A stretch of 64,000 bases of DNA from Rickettsiella grylli (GCF_000168295.1 NZ_AAQJ02000001.1:206001-270000), one strand, 5' to 3'. Counted from the stretch's first letter, positions 53,526 through 63,365 are shown. Notes: a model not told the origin generated them from the letters alone. Made by a program: numbers and translations.

Positions 53526-54388
53526 TAAAAAATTAAAAAAAACCCGAATACCCAGATGATCGTGAGAAAATCCCACCACCATACGCTCGCATCAAAAGAA
53601 AAAATATTTTTTTCAAACGCGTTCTTGCAATAACGGGTGTACAAAAAAAGTAAAAAAAATAATGCAGCGACACAATTGAGCAAATGAAACCCTAAAAAAG
53701 CAATTAAAAAGCTACCCCACACCCCGCGTTGCGTAATTACGTGTGTATTAAGGCTATGAATAAAATAATAAAATTGTGAAATGACAAAAATAAAAGCGAA
53801 ACAAATCGCTAAATTGAAGCTTAAACGACAGTATGGGCCATTGATTTTTTTAAAATGATAATGTGCAGCGGATAAACAGAACGCACTCGCAAGTAGAACG
53901 ATAAGATTTATCAATGGAAGATCGTTTAAGAGAGAATGGACTGGCTTAACCTGATGGGTGGCAACGCGGGGAGGGGTCAATAAAGGCCACTGTTTAGCAA
54001 AATCGGGCCAGAGTAAATAATGGGTTAATTGCGATGCATCGCCGCCTTGTCCTGCAAGCCAGGGTGTAATTGAAAATCGGACATGGACGATCGAACCCAA
54101 TAATAAGCCGAATAAAAAGAGTTCAGCGATTAAAAACCATACCATACCCCAGCGGAACGTTTTGTCCATTTGAGGACTGTAGAATCCCGCTTGACGTTCT
54201 TGGGCGACATTCCAAAACCAACCCGTTAACATGAATGCAAGACCTGCGACACCGATGATGAGTGCAATAAGACCCCATTTTTTTCCTATATTTAATGAAC
54301 CAAACGCTAAAAAAAGCAACGCAAGTGCGCCAATAATAGGCCACTGACTGTGTTCAGGGACGTAGTAGAATGCGTCTTTTTTTTTCAC
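53525..54388 (-). CDS. coxC: Cytochrome c oxidase subunit III
   Basis: The product is 287 residues from a GTG at 54388 with AAAGGA upstream (KKKDAFYYVPEHSQWP fits known starts); an upstream TTG frame at 54445 is less likely. Seven TM segments, with GMVWFLIAELFLFG, LIAFLGFHLLNCV and VWWWDFLTIIWVFGFF at the C-terminus. It stabilises subunit I. Order coxB-coxA-ctaG-coxC is standard. Confidence 0.93.
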   Translation of the reverse strand: MKKKDAFYYVPEHSQWPIIGALALLFLAFGSLNIGKKWGLIALIIGVAGLAFMLTGWFWNVAQERQAGFYSPQMDKTFRWGMVWFLIAELFLFGLLLGSIVHVRFSITPWLAGQGGDASQLTHYLLWPDFAKQWPLLTPPRVATHQVKPVHSLLNDLPLINLIVLLASAFCLSAAHYHFKKINGPYCRLSFNLAICFAFIFVISQFYYFIHSLNTHVITQRGVWGSFLIAFLGFHLLNCVAALFFLLFLYTRYCKNAFEKNIFSFDASVWWWDFLTIIWVFGFFLIF

Positions 54389-54467
54389 TGGGCGTTTGTC
54401 CTTTAACGTAGGAATTACCTTAGCAAAAGTCAATGACGTCCACAAGAAAAAATTTTATAGGAAACGA

Positions 54468-55052
54468 TTAACTGGGAATATGCGCTAAAGAGCGCAGCGT
54501 CAATGCAGAGGGTTTTATTTTTGTTGCATCAAATAAGGTATAGGCTAACGTGATGGTATGAATCGATTGAGGTAAATGAGGATCAATGTGAAATAAAACA
54601 GGCATATCTCGATGTTGGCCCGCATTAAACGTTTGTTGTGTAAAACAAAAACACTCTGTTTTTTTTAGGTAACGGGCCGCTAAACCGGGAGAAACGCTAG
54701 GAATCGCTTGTACAGTCATTGGATGATCTGAATTATTCTGAGCGAAAAAATAAATTAAAATATTTTCCCCGGGATGTAATTGAATATGTTGTAATCGGGG
54801 GTAAAAATTCCAAGCAAGATTATTGTTGTTATGCGTCATCAATTCTACACGAATACTGCGGGATAGATCAATTTGATTCGAAGCCAGGTAACTCAGCTTG
54901 TCTGTTTTACCATTGATCCCTAAATTTTTACACAGTACATTATAAAGGGGAATCATGGCAAAGCCGAAACCAAACATCGACAGCGTCGTTAAAGAAAGTA
55001 GAATTAAAATCTTTTTATTGGAAATTTTGGCGAAGCGTGAGTGGACGGGCAT
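54468..55052 (-). CDS. ctaG: CtaG/COX11 copper chaperone
   Basis: The product is 194 residues. One N-terminal TM (ILILLSLTTLSMFGFGFAMIPLYNVLC) is followed by an immunoglobulin-like domain with the copper-binding pair in ECFCFTQQTF. It delivers CuB to subunit I. It lies 7 bp downstream of coxA. Confidence 0.94.
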   Translation of the reverse strand: MPVHSRFAKISNKKILILLSLTTLSMFGFGFAMIPLYNVLCKNLGINGKTDKLSYLASNQIDLSRSIRVELMTHNNNNLAWNFYPRLQHIQLHPGENILIYFFAQNNSDHPMTVQAIPSVSPGLAARYLKKTECFCFTQQTFNAGQHRDMPVLFHIDPHLPQSIHTITLAYTLFDATKIKPSALTLRSLAHIPS

Positions 55053-55059
55053 GTTTCTT

Positions 55060-56646
55060 TCAGGACTTCAACGTGGGTGGGGTTGTAAAGCTGTGTAAAG
55101 GAGGCGGCGAACTTAACGTCCATTCGAGACCTTCAGCGCCTTCCCAAACATGCGCGGTCGCTTTTTTTCCTTTTTTGCGTAGGGCTTGAATAATCGTGTA
55201 AAGAAAAAATAATTGCGCAAAACCAAATAAAAAAGCGCCTAAACTTGCAATCGCATTAAAATTGGCAAATTGTAAAGAATAATCGGCAACGCGCCTTGGC
55301 ATACCCGCTAACCCCAAGAAATGCATCGGGAAAAAGGTGAGATTAACCCCGATGACGGACAACCAAAAATGGCATTGACCGAGGCGTTCGTTATACATCA
55401 CACCGGTCATTTTGGGTAACCAATAATAAGTGCCTGCAATCGCACCAAATAGGGCGCCCGGGACTAAAACATAATGAAAATGAGCGACCACAAAATAGGT
55501 ATCTTGATATTGAAAATCTGCGGGGACCATCGATAACATGACGCCAGAAAATCCACCAATAGTAAATAGAATAACAAAGCCGAGTGCAAATAACATGGGG
55601 GTTTCAAAGCTAAGTGCACCGCGATACATTGTCGTGACCCAGTTAAACACTTTTACACCGGTAGGCACAGCAATTAACATGGTGGTGTACATGAAAAATA
55701 ATTCAGCCGCTAAGGGGACACCAGTTACGAACATATGATGGACCCACACAATAAATGATAAAAATGCGATGACTAATAAAGCATAGACCATAAACCGATA
55801 ACCAAAAAGTTTTTTTCGACTAAACGTTGGAATAATTTGAGAAATGATTCCAAACGCTGGAAGAATAATAATATAAACTTCAGGATGTCCAAAAAACCAA
55901 AAAAGATGCTGATAAAGTAATGGATCACCTCCGCCAGCGGCACTGAAAAAACTGGTCGCGAAGTGCCGATCCATCAGCATCATGGTCACCGCGGCTGCTA
56001 AAACAGGCATGACACCAATGAGTAGAAAAGCAGTCACAAACCAACTCCAACAAAAGATGGGCATTTTCATCAGCGTCATTCCAGGCGTTCGAAGATTAAG
56101 TAAGGTGACAATAATATTAATCGCGCCCATCAGTGAAGAAAGTCCCATTAAATGGATGGCAAGAATTAAATAATCGGTACTCTCAGGCCCATAGAGTGTG
56201 GATAAGGGTGCATACATTGTCCACCCAAAATTAGGTGCAGAGCCCTCCATAAAGAGTGTGCTAAAAAGCACGATAGTTGCGACCGGTAATATCCAAAATG
56301 CCCAGTTATTCATACGCGGCATCGCCATGTCAGGTGCGCCTATCATTAACGGGATCATCCAATTCGCAAACCCAGAAAAAGCCGGCATAATCGCAAGAAA
56401 TAACATAACGAGGCCGTGTAGAGTTGTCATCTGATTAAAAAGTTCTGGATTCATTAACCGGGCGCCCGGTTGAAATAATTCAGCACGGATTAATAACGCA
56501 AAAATTCCACCCACAAAAAACATAAGAAGACTAAAAAGAAGATATAACGTTCCAATTTCTTTATGATTCGTTGTAAAGAGCCAACGTTTGAAAAATGCAA
56601 AAAAACCTTGAGGAAGCAGATGTTCGCGATCAAGTGTTTGTTCCAT
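55060..56646 (-). CDS. coxA: Cytochrome c oxidase subunit I (aa3 type)
   Basis: The product is 528 residues from the ATG at 56646, which has AGGAGAAGG upstream and overlaps coxB by 17 bp; longer frames are spurious. Twelve TM segments. Haem and copper ligands are in MTTLHGLVM, WFFGHPEVYIIILP (His-Tyr crosslink site), VWVHHMFVTG and VVAHFHYVLV. It is the catalytic subunit. Type A features include the K-channel-like residues near HPEVY. Confidence 0.96.
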   Translation of the reverse strand: MEQTLDREHLLPQGFFAFFKRWLFTTNHKEIGTLYLLFSLLMFFVGGIFALLIRAELFQPGARLMNPELFNQMTTLHGLVMLFLAIMPAFSGFANWMIPLMIGAPDMAMPRMNNWAFWILPVATIVLFSTLFMEGSAPNFGWTMYAPLSTLYGPESTDYLILAIHLMGLSSLMGAINIIVTLLNLRTPGMTLMKMPIFCWSWFVTAFLLIGVMPVLAAAVTMMLMDRHFATSFFSAAGGGDPLLYQHLFWFFGHPEVYIIILPAFGIISQIIPTFSRKKLFGYRFMVYALLVIAFLSFIVWVHHMFVTGVPLAAELFFMYTTMLIAVPTGVKVFNWVTTMYRGALSFETPMLFALGFVILFTIGGFSGVMLSMVPADFQYQDTYFVVAHFHYVLVPGALFGAIAGTYYWLPKMTGVMYNERLGQCHFWLSVIGVNLTFFPMHFLGLAGMPRRVADYSLQFANFNAIASLGAFLFGFAQLFFLYTIIQALRKKGKKATAHVWEGAEGLEWTLSSPPPLHSFTTPPTLKS

Positions 56647-57436
56647 GAAGACCTTCTCCTGATTGTTGCTTAACCCATATTTTAAATTCTGCGGGCGTGA
56701 CTGCTTTAACGACGATCGGCATAAATGCGTGATTCGTTCCGCACAATTCAGCACATTGACCACGATAAGTCCCTTTTGTATCTATTTTTGCCCAGGCCTC
56801 ATTAATGAAACCTGGGATAGTATCGCGTTTGATGCCTAAGGACGGAACCCACCAGGCGTGTATGACATCATTGGATGTAAATAAAAACCTAATTTTTGTG
56901 TGGGTGGGTACAATTAAAGGGCGATCAACTTCTAACAGGTACCATTGATTTTTTTTGGCTTGATTTTGCAGTTCTTCAGCGGGTGTTGAAAGATTACTAA
57001 AAAAATCAATACCTTGATCTAAATAAGCATATCGCCAACGCCATTGATAGCCCGTGATTTTAATGGTTAATTCTGGATCACTATCATCGTTCATTTTAAT
57101 TAACGTTTTCGTTGCAGGGATTGCAATAATGACTAATATAATAAAAGGGACGATAGCCCATGCTATTTCTAAAAAAAAATGTTCATGAAAATGAGCCGGT
57201 TTAACTCCTTTCGATTTTCGATGTCGGATAAGCGAATAAATCATGACGCTAAAAACAACAGCAGCAATTCCCACACACACCCAGAAAACAAGCATATGTA
57301 AATGATAAATGGCATGGCTAATCGGCGTGACGCCGCGCGGCATATTCACTTGCCAGCTCGCTTGTGTCACGATGGGATGAAGCCATCCACTCAGGCTAAA
57401 AAAAATGAACAAATGCAGTGTTTTAATCCGTTCCAT
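56630..57436 (-). CDS. coxB: Cytochrome c oxidase subunit II (CuA)
   Basis: The product is 268 residues. A signal peptide and two TM segments precede the periplasmic cupredoxin domain. CuA ligands are His193, Cys228, Glu230, Cys232, His236 and Met239 (QCAELCGTNHAFMP); QWRWRY is the electron-entry aromatic patch. There is no fused cytochrome c domain, so a separate cytochrome, probably the upstream gene product, feeds it. Confidence 0.96.
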   Translation of the reverse strand: MERIKTLHLFIFFSLSGWLHPIVTQASWQVNMPRGVTPISHAIYHLHMLVFWVCVGIAAVVFSVMIYSLIRHRKSKGVKPAHFHEHFFLEIAWAIVPFIILVIIAIPATKTLIKMNDDSDPELTIKITGYQWRWRYAYLDQGIDFFSNLSTPAEELQNQAKKNQWYLLEVDRPLIVPTHTKIRFLFTSNDVIHAWWVPSLGIKRDTIPGFINEAWAKIDTKGTYRGQCAELCGTNHAFMPIVVKAVTPAEFKIWVKQQSGEGLHGTNT

Positions 57437-57496
57437 GTTTTAGTTATCCTTATTTTGACAGAAAAGTGGGCTTATCCAGTTAATAAATTTAAAAAA

Positions 57497-59032
57497 TTAC
57501 CAGAGAGAATAATTACCCGTGATTTTACTTTGTTCCACCATATATTTTACACTGGCTTCCAATTCAGCGTTGTTGCAGGGCTTGCATCCCCCTTTTGCAG
57601 GCATTTTTTTATAGCCCTGAATGGTATGAGCAAATAAAACATCAATATTTTTAGCGATGATAGGTCGCCAACGTGTTTTATCACCGATGAGCGGGGCACC
57701 TAATTTCCCATTGTCGTGACAGAGCGCACAATGATGTAAATAAATTTGTTTTCCTGTTTTTAAGCGGACTCCTTTTTCGTGTAAAGGGATCGTAACGGTT
57801 GTTCTCCTGTGATCGTTCAGGAGGATATAGTCAACCGCCGCTTTTATGGCATCATCCGAGCAACCGGTGCACGTCCCTTTGGGAGGCATTGAATTAAAGC
57901 CTTGTATAGCACGCGCGTAAAGGATATTTTTTCCTTGTTGTAAACGTTTTTTCCATTCAGCCGTATTCCCTAATTCAGGAGCACCCGCAGCACCACTCGC
58001 ATGACAGACAGCACAATAAGATTCGTAAACTTTGCGGCCCGTCTTCGTCGTAATAGGGCCATTGAAAGCAGAACGGGGTACGTGACTTTTTACCGTTTTT
58101 AAATAAGTTGCGATGGCATTTAAATCATAGGTTGATAAATACTTAAGGCTGTTGCTGTTCACTTCTGCCATAGGCCCTGCGACAACGCCGGCGTTTTTTA
58201 ACATTTTATTTTGTTTAAAGACGGCCCGAATTTCATTGATACTTGCGTTTTTTAATCCTGTTGCGCTTATATTCGGGGCATAATAACCTTGAATAAAACC
58301 TCCGGTTAGATAATTTTTCTTTTTTTCGGCACCTAATAGATTTAAAGGGGTATGACACATTCCGCAGTGACCTAAACCTTGAACGAGATAAGCACCGCGG
58401 TTCCATAACATGGAGTGCTGATTATCGGGTTTATAATATCCGGTGCGTAAAAAGAGAACGCGCCATCCTAATTGTAAAAAACGCCAATGAAAGGGCCACA
58501 TCATTTCATTCGGCTGATTAGTTCGTCTCACAGGACTTAAACTAAATAGATAGGCTTTGATAGCTAATAAATCCTGAGTACTGACTTTAGTAAAACTTGC
58601 AAATGGGAATACAGGAAAATAATAGCTTCCATTGGGCGCTATTCCTTTATGCATCGCACGGATAAACGCTTTATCGCTCCAGGTGCCAATTCCTGTTTCT
58701 TTATCGGGTGTGATATTGGGAGAATAAATGCTTCCAAACGGGGTATAAATACCTAAGCCTCCGGCAAACGGTTTTCCATGATGTGGGCTATCGGTATGAC
58801 AGGCAATACAATCGCCAGCTTTCGTTAAATATTCACCGCGCTGAATTTGTTGACGTAATGTGTCGTCTTGAGGATAGTGAACCGTAGGGTAAGGGATATT
58901 CAGCTCAGGTTTTTTTGATGTGAGCCCTTGACTCAAGTGAGCCGATGCTGAACTTGAGAAGAAGAGGGCGATAAAAAAAGAATGCTTAAAAAAATTAAAC
59001 CAAGAAAGATAATTGAAGATTATTTTACTCAT
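57497..59032 (-). CDS. Periplasmic tetrahaem cytochrome c
   Basis: The product is 511 residues with a signal peptide ending at SSSASA (about 31). Four CxxCH haem sites are at 75-79, 223-227, 340-344 and 435-439. The first two domains resemble the cytochrome subunit of alcohol dehydrogenases (RGEYLTKAGDCIACH, NRGAYLVQGLGHCGMCH). The last two are cytochrome c5-like, each ending in a MPxKGxCxxC structural Cys pair before the terminal helix. Two AdhB-like plus two c5-like domains in one chain is unusual. Being first in the oxidase operon, it likely passes electrons to CuA. Confidence 0.88.
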   Translation of the reverse strand: MSKIIFNYLSWFNFFKHSFFIALFFSSSASAHLSQGLTSKKPELNIPYPTVHYPQDDTLRQQIQRGEYLTKAGDCIACHTDSPHHGKPFAGGLGIYTPFGSIYSPNITPDKETGIGTWSDKAFIRAMHKGIAPNGSYYFPVFPFASFTKVSTQDLLAIKAYLFSLSPVRRTNQPNEMMWPFHWRFLQLGWRVLFLRTGYYKPDNQHSMLWNRGAYLVQGLGHCGMCHTPLNLLGAEKKKNYLTGGFIQGYYAPNISATGLKNASINEIRAVFKQNKMLKNAGVVAGPMAEVNSNSLKYLSTYDLNAIATYLKTVKSHVPRSAFNGPITTKTGRKVYESYCAVCHASGAAGAPELGNTAEWKKRLQQGKNILYARAIQGFNSMPPKGTCTGCSDDAIKAAVDYILLNDHRRTTVTIPLHEKGVRLKTGKQIYLHHCALCHDNGKLGAPLIGDKTRWRPIIAKNIDVLFAHTIQGYKKMPAKGGCKPCNNAELEASVKYMVEQSKITGNYSLW

Positions 59033-59344
59033 AGTCCCTTACAAATCCAATCTTTTTGGAGATTTTTAAAACACATTGAACGAGCTTCCTGCTATTCTTG
59101 TTAACGGTTGATCGTCTATCATTCTAAAAACATGAAGCATCGATTCAATCGTTGCAAAGGGCTATAATGCCACAGTCATCATTTATTTTTAAGTGCCCCA
59201 CCGGTTTATTTCGATAATAAGGTTTAGATCATTGAACGTCATGTCATTGAAGCTAGATAACATCGGCTATTTAGTGGATAATCAGGGGTTTTTCAAAGTA
59301 AACTAAAAAAGTGAACTAAAAAACAGCCTTATTTGCAGGTTAAA
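59033..59344. promoter_or_regulatory. Divergent intergenic region between the cytochrome and tsaC genes
   Basis: The 312 bp hold no gene. A consensus TATAAT occurs at 59163-59168 on the plus strand, about 177 bp before the tsaC ATG. A 13-bp tandem repeat with one mismatch (GTAAACTAAAAAA, GTGAACTAAAAAA) lies at 59298-59323, just before tsaC. Confidence 0.45.
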
Positions 59345-60268
59345 ATGATAACGAACAATGAACTTGCTAGCGCGGTATCCTGCTTAAAGGCTGGAAAACT
59401 GATTGTTCTTCCGACTGAAACGGTATATGCCTTAGCGGGCGATGCGACAAACTTAAATGCTATTTTACAAATTTTTTCATTAAAGCGTCGTCCTCTCAAC
59501 CAGCCTTTAAGTGTTTTACTCGCAAAGGAACATCCGATGACGCGATGGGCTCGTGATATTCCTGAAGTGGCCGAAAAGTTAGCCGAACGATTTTGGCCAG
59601 GCCCTTTGACATTGATTTTAAAAAAAGAAAAAACAGTCTTACCTGAATTAACCGGAGGGCAACATAAAATAGGTTTGCGGGTACCCGATCATCCCATTGC
59701 TCAAGCGGTATTAAGTTCTTTTGCACGTGGTGTGGCGGCGCCTTCTGCAAATCGTTCAACAGCGCTTAGTCCTACACACATCAAGCATGTACGCGCGGAA
59801 TTTGATCAACCGCTTGAATGGATGATTGATGGTGGACCTTGCCGAATTGGCATTGAATCGACCATTATTGATGTGACGTTCACTATTCCCCGAATACTTC
59901 GATTAGGAGCACTTCCATTGGCGAAAATCGCATCGATAACGCCTTATGAGATTGAAAAATCGACATCACCCTCTTGTTTTTCTAAAAAACCGTTGATTAC
60001 ACAAGTGCCCAAACAGGTCTTAGATGAAGTCATTGATACGCATTTAAACCACTATCAACCATTAACCGTGTTTGCATTCAGCCCAGCGAAAAAAAAACAT
60101 AAAAACGTTACGTGGATTCAGATGCCTTCTGAAGCGAGCCGGTACGGGCAACAATTGTACCATTATTTACATCAATCTAAAGCAATGCATCATAGAATTT
60201 TGGTGGAAGCTGTGCCAAAACGTAACCATTGGGCAGGTATCCAATTCATATTAGATCAATATTCCTAA
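59345..60268 (+). CDS. Sua5/TsaC-type threonylcarbamoyl-AMP synthase
   Basis: The product is 307 residues from the ATG at 59345 (GCAGG upstream); a TTG four codons earlier is less likely. The YrdC domain has VLPTETVYALAGDA, KRRPLNQPLSVLL (ATP-binding KRP) and APSANRSTALSPT. A C-terminal Sua5 domain of about 100 residues follows, so it is the long Sua5 type rather than the short E. coli TsaC. It makes threonylcarbamoyl-AMP for t6A37 of tRNA. Confidence 0.92.
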   Translation: MITNNELASAVSCLKAGKLIVLPTETVYALAGDATNLNAILQIFSLKRRPLNQPLSVLLAKEHPMTRWARDIPEVAEKLAERFWPGPLTLILKKEKTVLPELTGGQHKIGLRVPDHPIAQAVLSSFARGVAAPSANRSTALSPTHIKHVRAEFDQPLEWMIDGGPCRIGIESTIIDVTFTIPRILRLGALPLAKIASITPYEIEKSTSPSCFSKKPLITQVPKQVLDEVIDTHLNHYQPLTVFAFSPAKKKHKNVTWIQMPSEASRYGQQLYHYLHQSKAMHHRILVEAVPKRNHWAGIQFILDQYS

Positions 60269-60361
60269 ACGCCTTATTGAACATGCGTGATGTGAGGAAG
60301 ACGGCATTCACATAGATTTTTTAAAAAAACTAAGCTAAATTTATGACAACAGGTGGGTATT

Positions 60362-60514
60362 ATGTTGGCGCTCTTTTTTTTATATAGTCTTTGTTTGCTT
60401 TTAGCATGGTGCAAACAACGAAGGCTTGCGATAGACCTCTTTATCGTCTTTCTGTTATTCACAACGTTTGTATTTTATCATCATGTGACCACCCAATTAT
60501 CTCTGCAATTTTAG
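60362..60514 (+). CDS. Small membrane protein preceding dsbB (DUF5993-like)
   Basis: A 50-residue frame starts with ATG at 60362 after a good ribosome site (AGGTGGG) and stops 8 bp before the dsbB-like start. It has two hydrophobic segments (MLALFFLYSLCLLLAW and IDLFIVFLLFTTFVFY) separated by a basic turn KQRR. Size, topology and place directly before a dsbB gene match DUF5993 proteins as I know them. Its function is unknown; a partner role for the disulfide enzyme is inference. Confidence 0.7.
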   Translation: MLALFFLYSLCLLLAWCKQRRLAIDLFIVFLLFTTFVFYHHVTTQLSLQF

Positions 60515-60522
60515 GGATAACG

Positions 60523-61110
60523 ATGATGCATTCCTCTAAAGTCGTTAAAATTATTAAAGTCCTTAATGCCCTCGATGCCATCGGTTTAGCTTTTTTGCTG
60601 TTCGTGGCGTTTGTTTTACAACTTCGTTTTCACGAATTACCGTGCCCACTGTGCTTGCTACAACGGATTGGTATTTTAGGTATTGCATTTGGTTTTTTGT
60701 TGAACGTTCAATTTAAGATCCGTCCAGTTCATTATGCATTATCGCTCCTTTCAGCGATGCTGACGGCCGCAATATCAACGCGTCAAATATTCTTGCATGT
60801 GGCGCCGGGTGATCAAGGTTATGGTCTACCTTTATTTGGATTACATCTTTATACCTGGGTATTTATTCTCTGTGTAGCGATTATTATTTATATTTCAATT
60901 ATTTTTAGCATTTTTCCACAATATCAATATGAAGAACCTCCGAAAACGAAAACAATGAAATTGTTAAAACATGCGACATTTGCAGCGGTATTTGTTTTAG
61001 CTATTTTTAACGGGATTGCGACTTATTTGGAATGTGGAATCAAAGTATGCCCAGAAAATCCAGTGCATTACGAAATTAAATTCGTTGCGTCGTCTATAAA
61101 ATCAACGTAA
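60523..61110 (+). CDS. DsbB-like quinone-dependent disulfide oxidoreductase
   Basis: The product is 195 residues from ATG at 60523 (GGGATAACG upstream). Four or five TM segments. The first loop has the CxxC active site CPLC (41-44) followed by LLQRIG, as in DsbB. The second periplasmic loop (RQIFLHVAPGDQGYGLPLFG) lacks the usual Cys pair; instead ECGIKVC lies near the C-terminus. This resembles the variant DsbB-like proteins linked to DUF5993. It presumably transfers electrons from a DsbA-like protein to quinone. Confidence 0.8.
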   Translation: MMHSSKVVKIIKVLNALDAIGLAFLLFVAFVLQLRFHELPCPLCLLQRIGILGIAFGFLLNVQFKIRPVHYALSLLSAMLTAAISTRQIFLHVAPGDQGYGLPLFGLHLYTWVFILCVAIIIYISIIFSIFPQYQYEEPPKTKTMKLLKHATFAAVFVLAIFNGIATYLECGIKVCPENPVHYEIKFVASSIKST

Positions 61111-61125
61111 TTTTTTAACCATTTC

Positions 61126-61152
61126 AAGACAAGCGTGATGGCTTGTTTTAAA
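61126..61152 (+). terminator. Probable rho-independent terminator after the dsbB-like gene
   Basis: AAGACAAGC and GCTTGTTTT form a 9-bp stem with one G-T pair and a 6-nt loop, followed by TTTTAAAT. It lies 15 bp after the stop and just before oxyR. Confidence 0.6.
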
Positions 61153-61164
61153 TCCTAGAGGCTT

Positions 61165-62097
61165 ATGAATTTCAGAGACCTTAGTTATTTATTAGCGTTG
61201 GCAGAATATCGTCATTTTGGGAAAGCAGCCAAAGCCTGCTCAGTGAGCCAGCCCACGTTAAGTATTCAATTAAAGAAATTGGAACAGACCTTAGGTATGA
61301 AATTATTTGAACGCGGACAAAAGAAAGTTTTAATGACAACATCGGGTCTGCGTATGGTTGAAAAAGCCAAACACATCGTGCAGGCGGTTGATGAGTTTAA
61401 ACGATTCGCAAAATTAGAAAAAGATCCTTTTTTAGCCGAATTACGTTTAGGTGTGATTTCTAGTCTTTGCCCTTACCTTCTCCCCTATATTTTACCGTCC
61501 ATTATGCAAGAATTACCAAAAATTACCTTATATTTATATGAAGATAAAACAGAGAACCTTCTGATCCAGTTAAAAGAAGGAAAATTAGATGCTGTTGTAC
61601 TCGCATTACCTATCCCTCATAAAGGCTTATATTTACGTCCGTTATTTAAAGAACCTTTTTTTCTGATTATGCCTCGTTCACACGCATTGTACGATGCTAA
61701 AAAATTAGATTTAAACGATTTAGGTCATTATAACCTCCTTTTATTAGAGGAAGGGCATTGCTTTAGAGATCAGGCATTAGATGTTTGTCATAAAAGAAGT
61801 AATTTAAAAGAAAAAACAAACTATCGCGCAACGAGTTTAGAAACGTTGCGACATATGGTAGGAACAGGGGCTGGAATTACTTTATTACCCTTATTAGCAT
61901 TGGAAACACATCCATTCATTAAAAACGTCCCTTTAGCGTCACCTGTTCCTGAACGAAAAATTGGAATGTTATGGCGTAAAGGAAGTGCTTTGGAGCGTTG
62001 TTGCAAAAAAATAGCAACGCTTATCGAAAATAATATCCCAAATGTAATTACTCATTTAGAAAAAAAACTTCAATCCAAGCATAGAATGCATCGTTAG
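61165..62097 (+). CDS. oxyR: Hydrogen-peroxide-sensing LysR-type regulator OxyR
   Basis: The product is 310 residues. The N-terminal winged HTH (GKAAKACSVSQPTLSIQLKKLE) is followed by the effector domain. The redox pair is at Cys199 and Cys208 in EEGHCFRDQALDVC, identical in numbering to E. coli OxyR. Peroxide forms a 199-208 disulfide that turns on antioxidant genes. AGAGG precedes the ATG. No obvious target gene is adjacent; rho converges on it. Confidence 0.94.
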   Translation: MNFRDLSYLLALAEYRHFGKAAKACSVSQPTLSIQLKKLEQTLGMKLFERGQKKVLMTTSGLRMVEKAKHIVQAVDEFKRFAKLEKDPFLAELRLGVISSLCPYLLPYILPSIMQELPKITLYLYEDKTENLLIQLKEGKLDAVVLALPIPHKGLYLRPLFKEPFFLIMPRSHALYDAKKLDLNDLGHYNLLLLEEGHCFRDQALDVCHKRSNLKEKTNYRATSLETLRHMVGTGAGITLLPLLALETHPFIKNVPLASPVPERKIGMLWRKGSALERCCKKIATLIENNIPNVITHLEKKLQSKHRMHR

Positions 62098-62108
62098 TAT
62101 TTAACGCA

Positions 62109-63365
62109 TTATTTTTTCATTGAATCAAAAAATTCATCATTTGTTTTCGTATTTTTTAACCGCTCAATTAAAAATTCCATGGCGCTCACTTCATCCATGG
62201 ATTGAAGGATTTTACGTAATATCCACATTTTTTGTAACACATCGGGTTTAGCCAATAACTCCTCACGTCGCGTGCCGGATCGATTTAAATGAATAGCAGG
62301 ATAAATGCGTTTTTCAGCAATTCGTCTATCCAAATGAATTTCCATGTTTCCAGTTCCTTTAAATTCTTCATAGATAACATCATCCATTTTCGAACCGGTA
62401 TCAACCAGTGCGGTGGCAATAATGGTTAAACTACCGCCTTCTTCAATATTACGCGCAGCACCAAAAAAGCGTTTAGGACGTTGAAGTGCATTGGCATCGA
62501 CCCCTCCCGTTAATACCTTCCCAGAAGAAGGAATAACCGTATTATAAGCACGTGCTAAACGAGTGATCGAATCTAAGAGGATAACGACATCTTTTTTGTG
62601 TTCGACTAAGCGTTTTGCTTTTTCAATAACAATTTCTGCCACTTGTACATGGCGTGTTGCAGGCTCATCAAACGTGCTTGCAATAACCTCGCCACGAACA
62701 GAACGCCGCATATCAGTGACTTCTTCCGGGCGTTCGTCAATCAATAAAACAATCAAATAACATTCTGGACAATTATGTGAAATCGATTGGGCAATATTCT
62801 GCATCATCATCGTTTTTCCCGCTTTTGGCGGAGATACAATCAAGCCCCGTTGCCCTTTACCCGTCGGAGCAACGAGATCAATAATTCGCGCCGTAATATC
62901 TTCTGTGCTCCCGTTTCCTCGTTCAAGTTGAACCCGTTCGTCGGGAAATAAAGGTGTCAAATTCTCGAATAAAACCCGATTTTTAGCATTTTCAGACGTA
63001 TCAAAATTAATTTCACTGACTTTTAATAAAGCAAAATAGCGTTCAGATTCTTTAGGGGGACGAATTTTTCCTGAGACAGTGTCACCCGTATGAAGATTGA
63101 AGCGTCTAATTTGGCTCGGAGAAACATAAATGTCATCGGGTCCTGCGAGATAAGATGCTTCTGCAGATCGTAAAAAACCAAAGCCGTCAGGTAATATTTC
63201 TAATACGCCATCGCCATAAATGTCTTCTCCTCGTTTGGCTAACGCTTTCAGGATAGAAAAGATCATATCTTTTTTATGTAGGCGGCCTAAACCATCTATT
63301 TTTAATTCTTCGGCAATGGCAACCAACTCAGCGGGAGAGTTTTTTTTAAGTTCAGTTAAATTCAT
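62109..63365 (-). CDS. rho: Transcription termination factor Rho
   Basis: The product is 418 residues, the E. coli size. The N-terminal helical domain and the cold-shock RNA-binding domain ([19 protein letters not shown]) are followed by the P-loop SPPKAGKT (179-186), [15 protein letters not shown] and the Q/R-loop region [20 protein letters not shown]. It is a hexameric RNA helicase. trxA lies upstream on the same strand, the classic trxA-rho order. Confidence 0.98.
   Translation of the reverse strand: MNLTELKKNSPAELVAIAEELKIDGLGRLHKKDMIFSILKALAKRGEDIYGDGVLEILPDGFGFLRSAEASYLAGPDDIYVSPSQIRRFNLHTGDTVSGKIRPPKESERYFALLKVSEINFDTSENAKNRVLFENLTPLFPDERVQLERGNGSTEDITARIIDLVAPTGKGQRGLIVSPPKAGKTMMMQNIAQSISHNCPECYLIVLLIDERPEEVTDMRRSVRGEVIASTFDEPATRHVQVAEIVIEKAKRLVEHKKDVVILLDSITRLARAYNTVIPSSGKVLTGGVDANALQRPKRFFGAARNIEEGGSLTIIATALVDTGSKMDDVIYEEFKGTGNMEIHLDRRIAEKRIYPAIHLNRSGTRREELLAKPDVLQKMWILRKILQSMDEVSAMEFLIERLKNTKTNDEFFDSMKK

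Noticed and set aside
57302..57637. Plus-strand frame of 111 codons opposite coxB and the cytochrome gene
   Set aside because: It crosses two well-supported minus-strand genes and has no ribosome site or recognisable motif.
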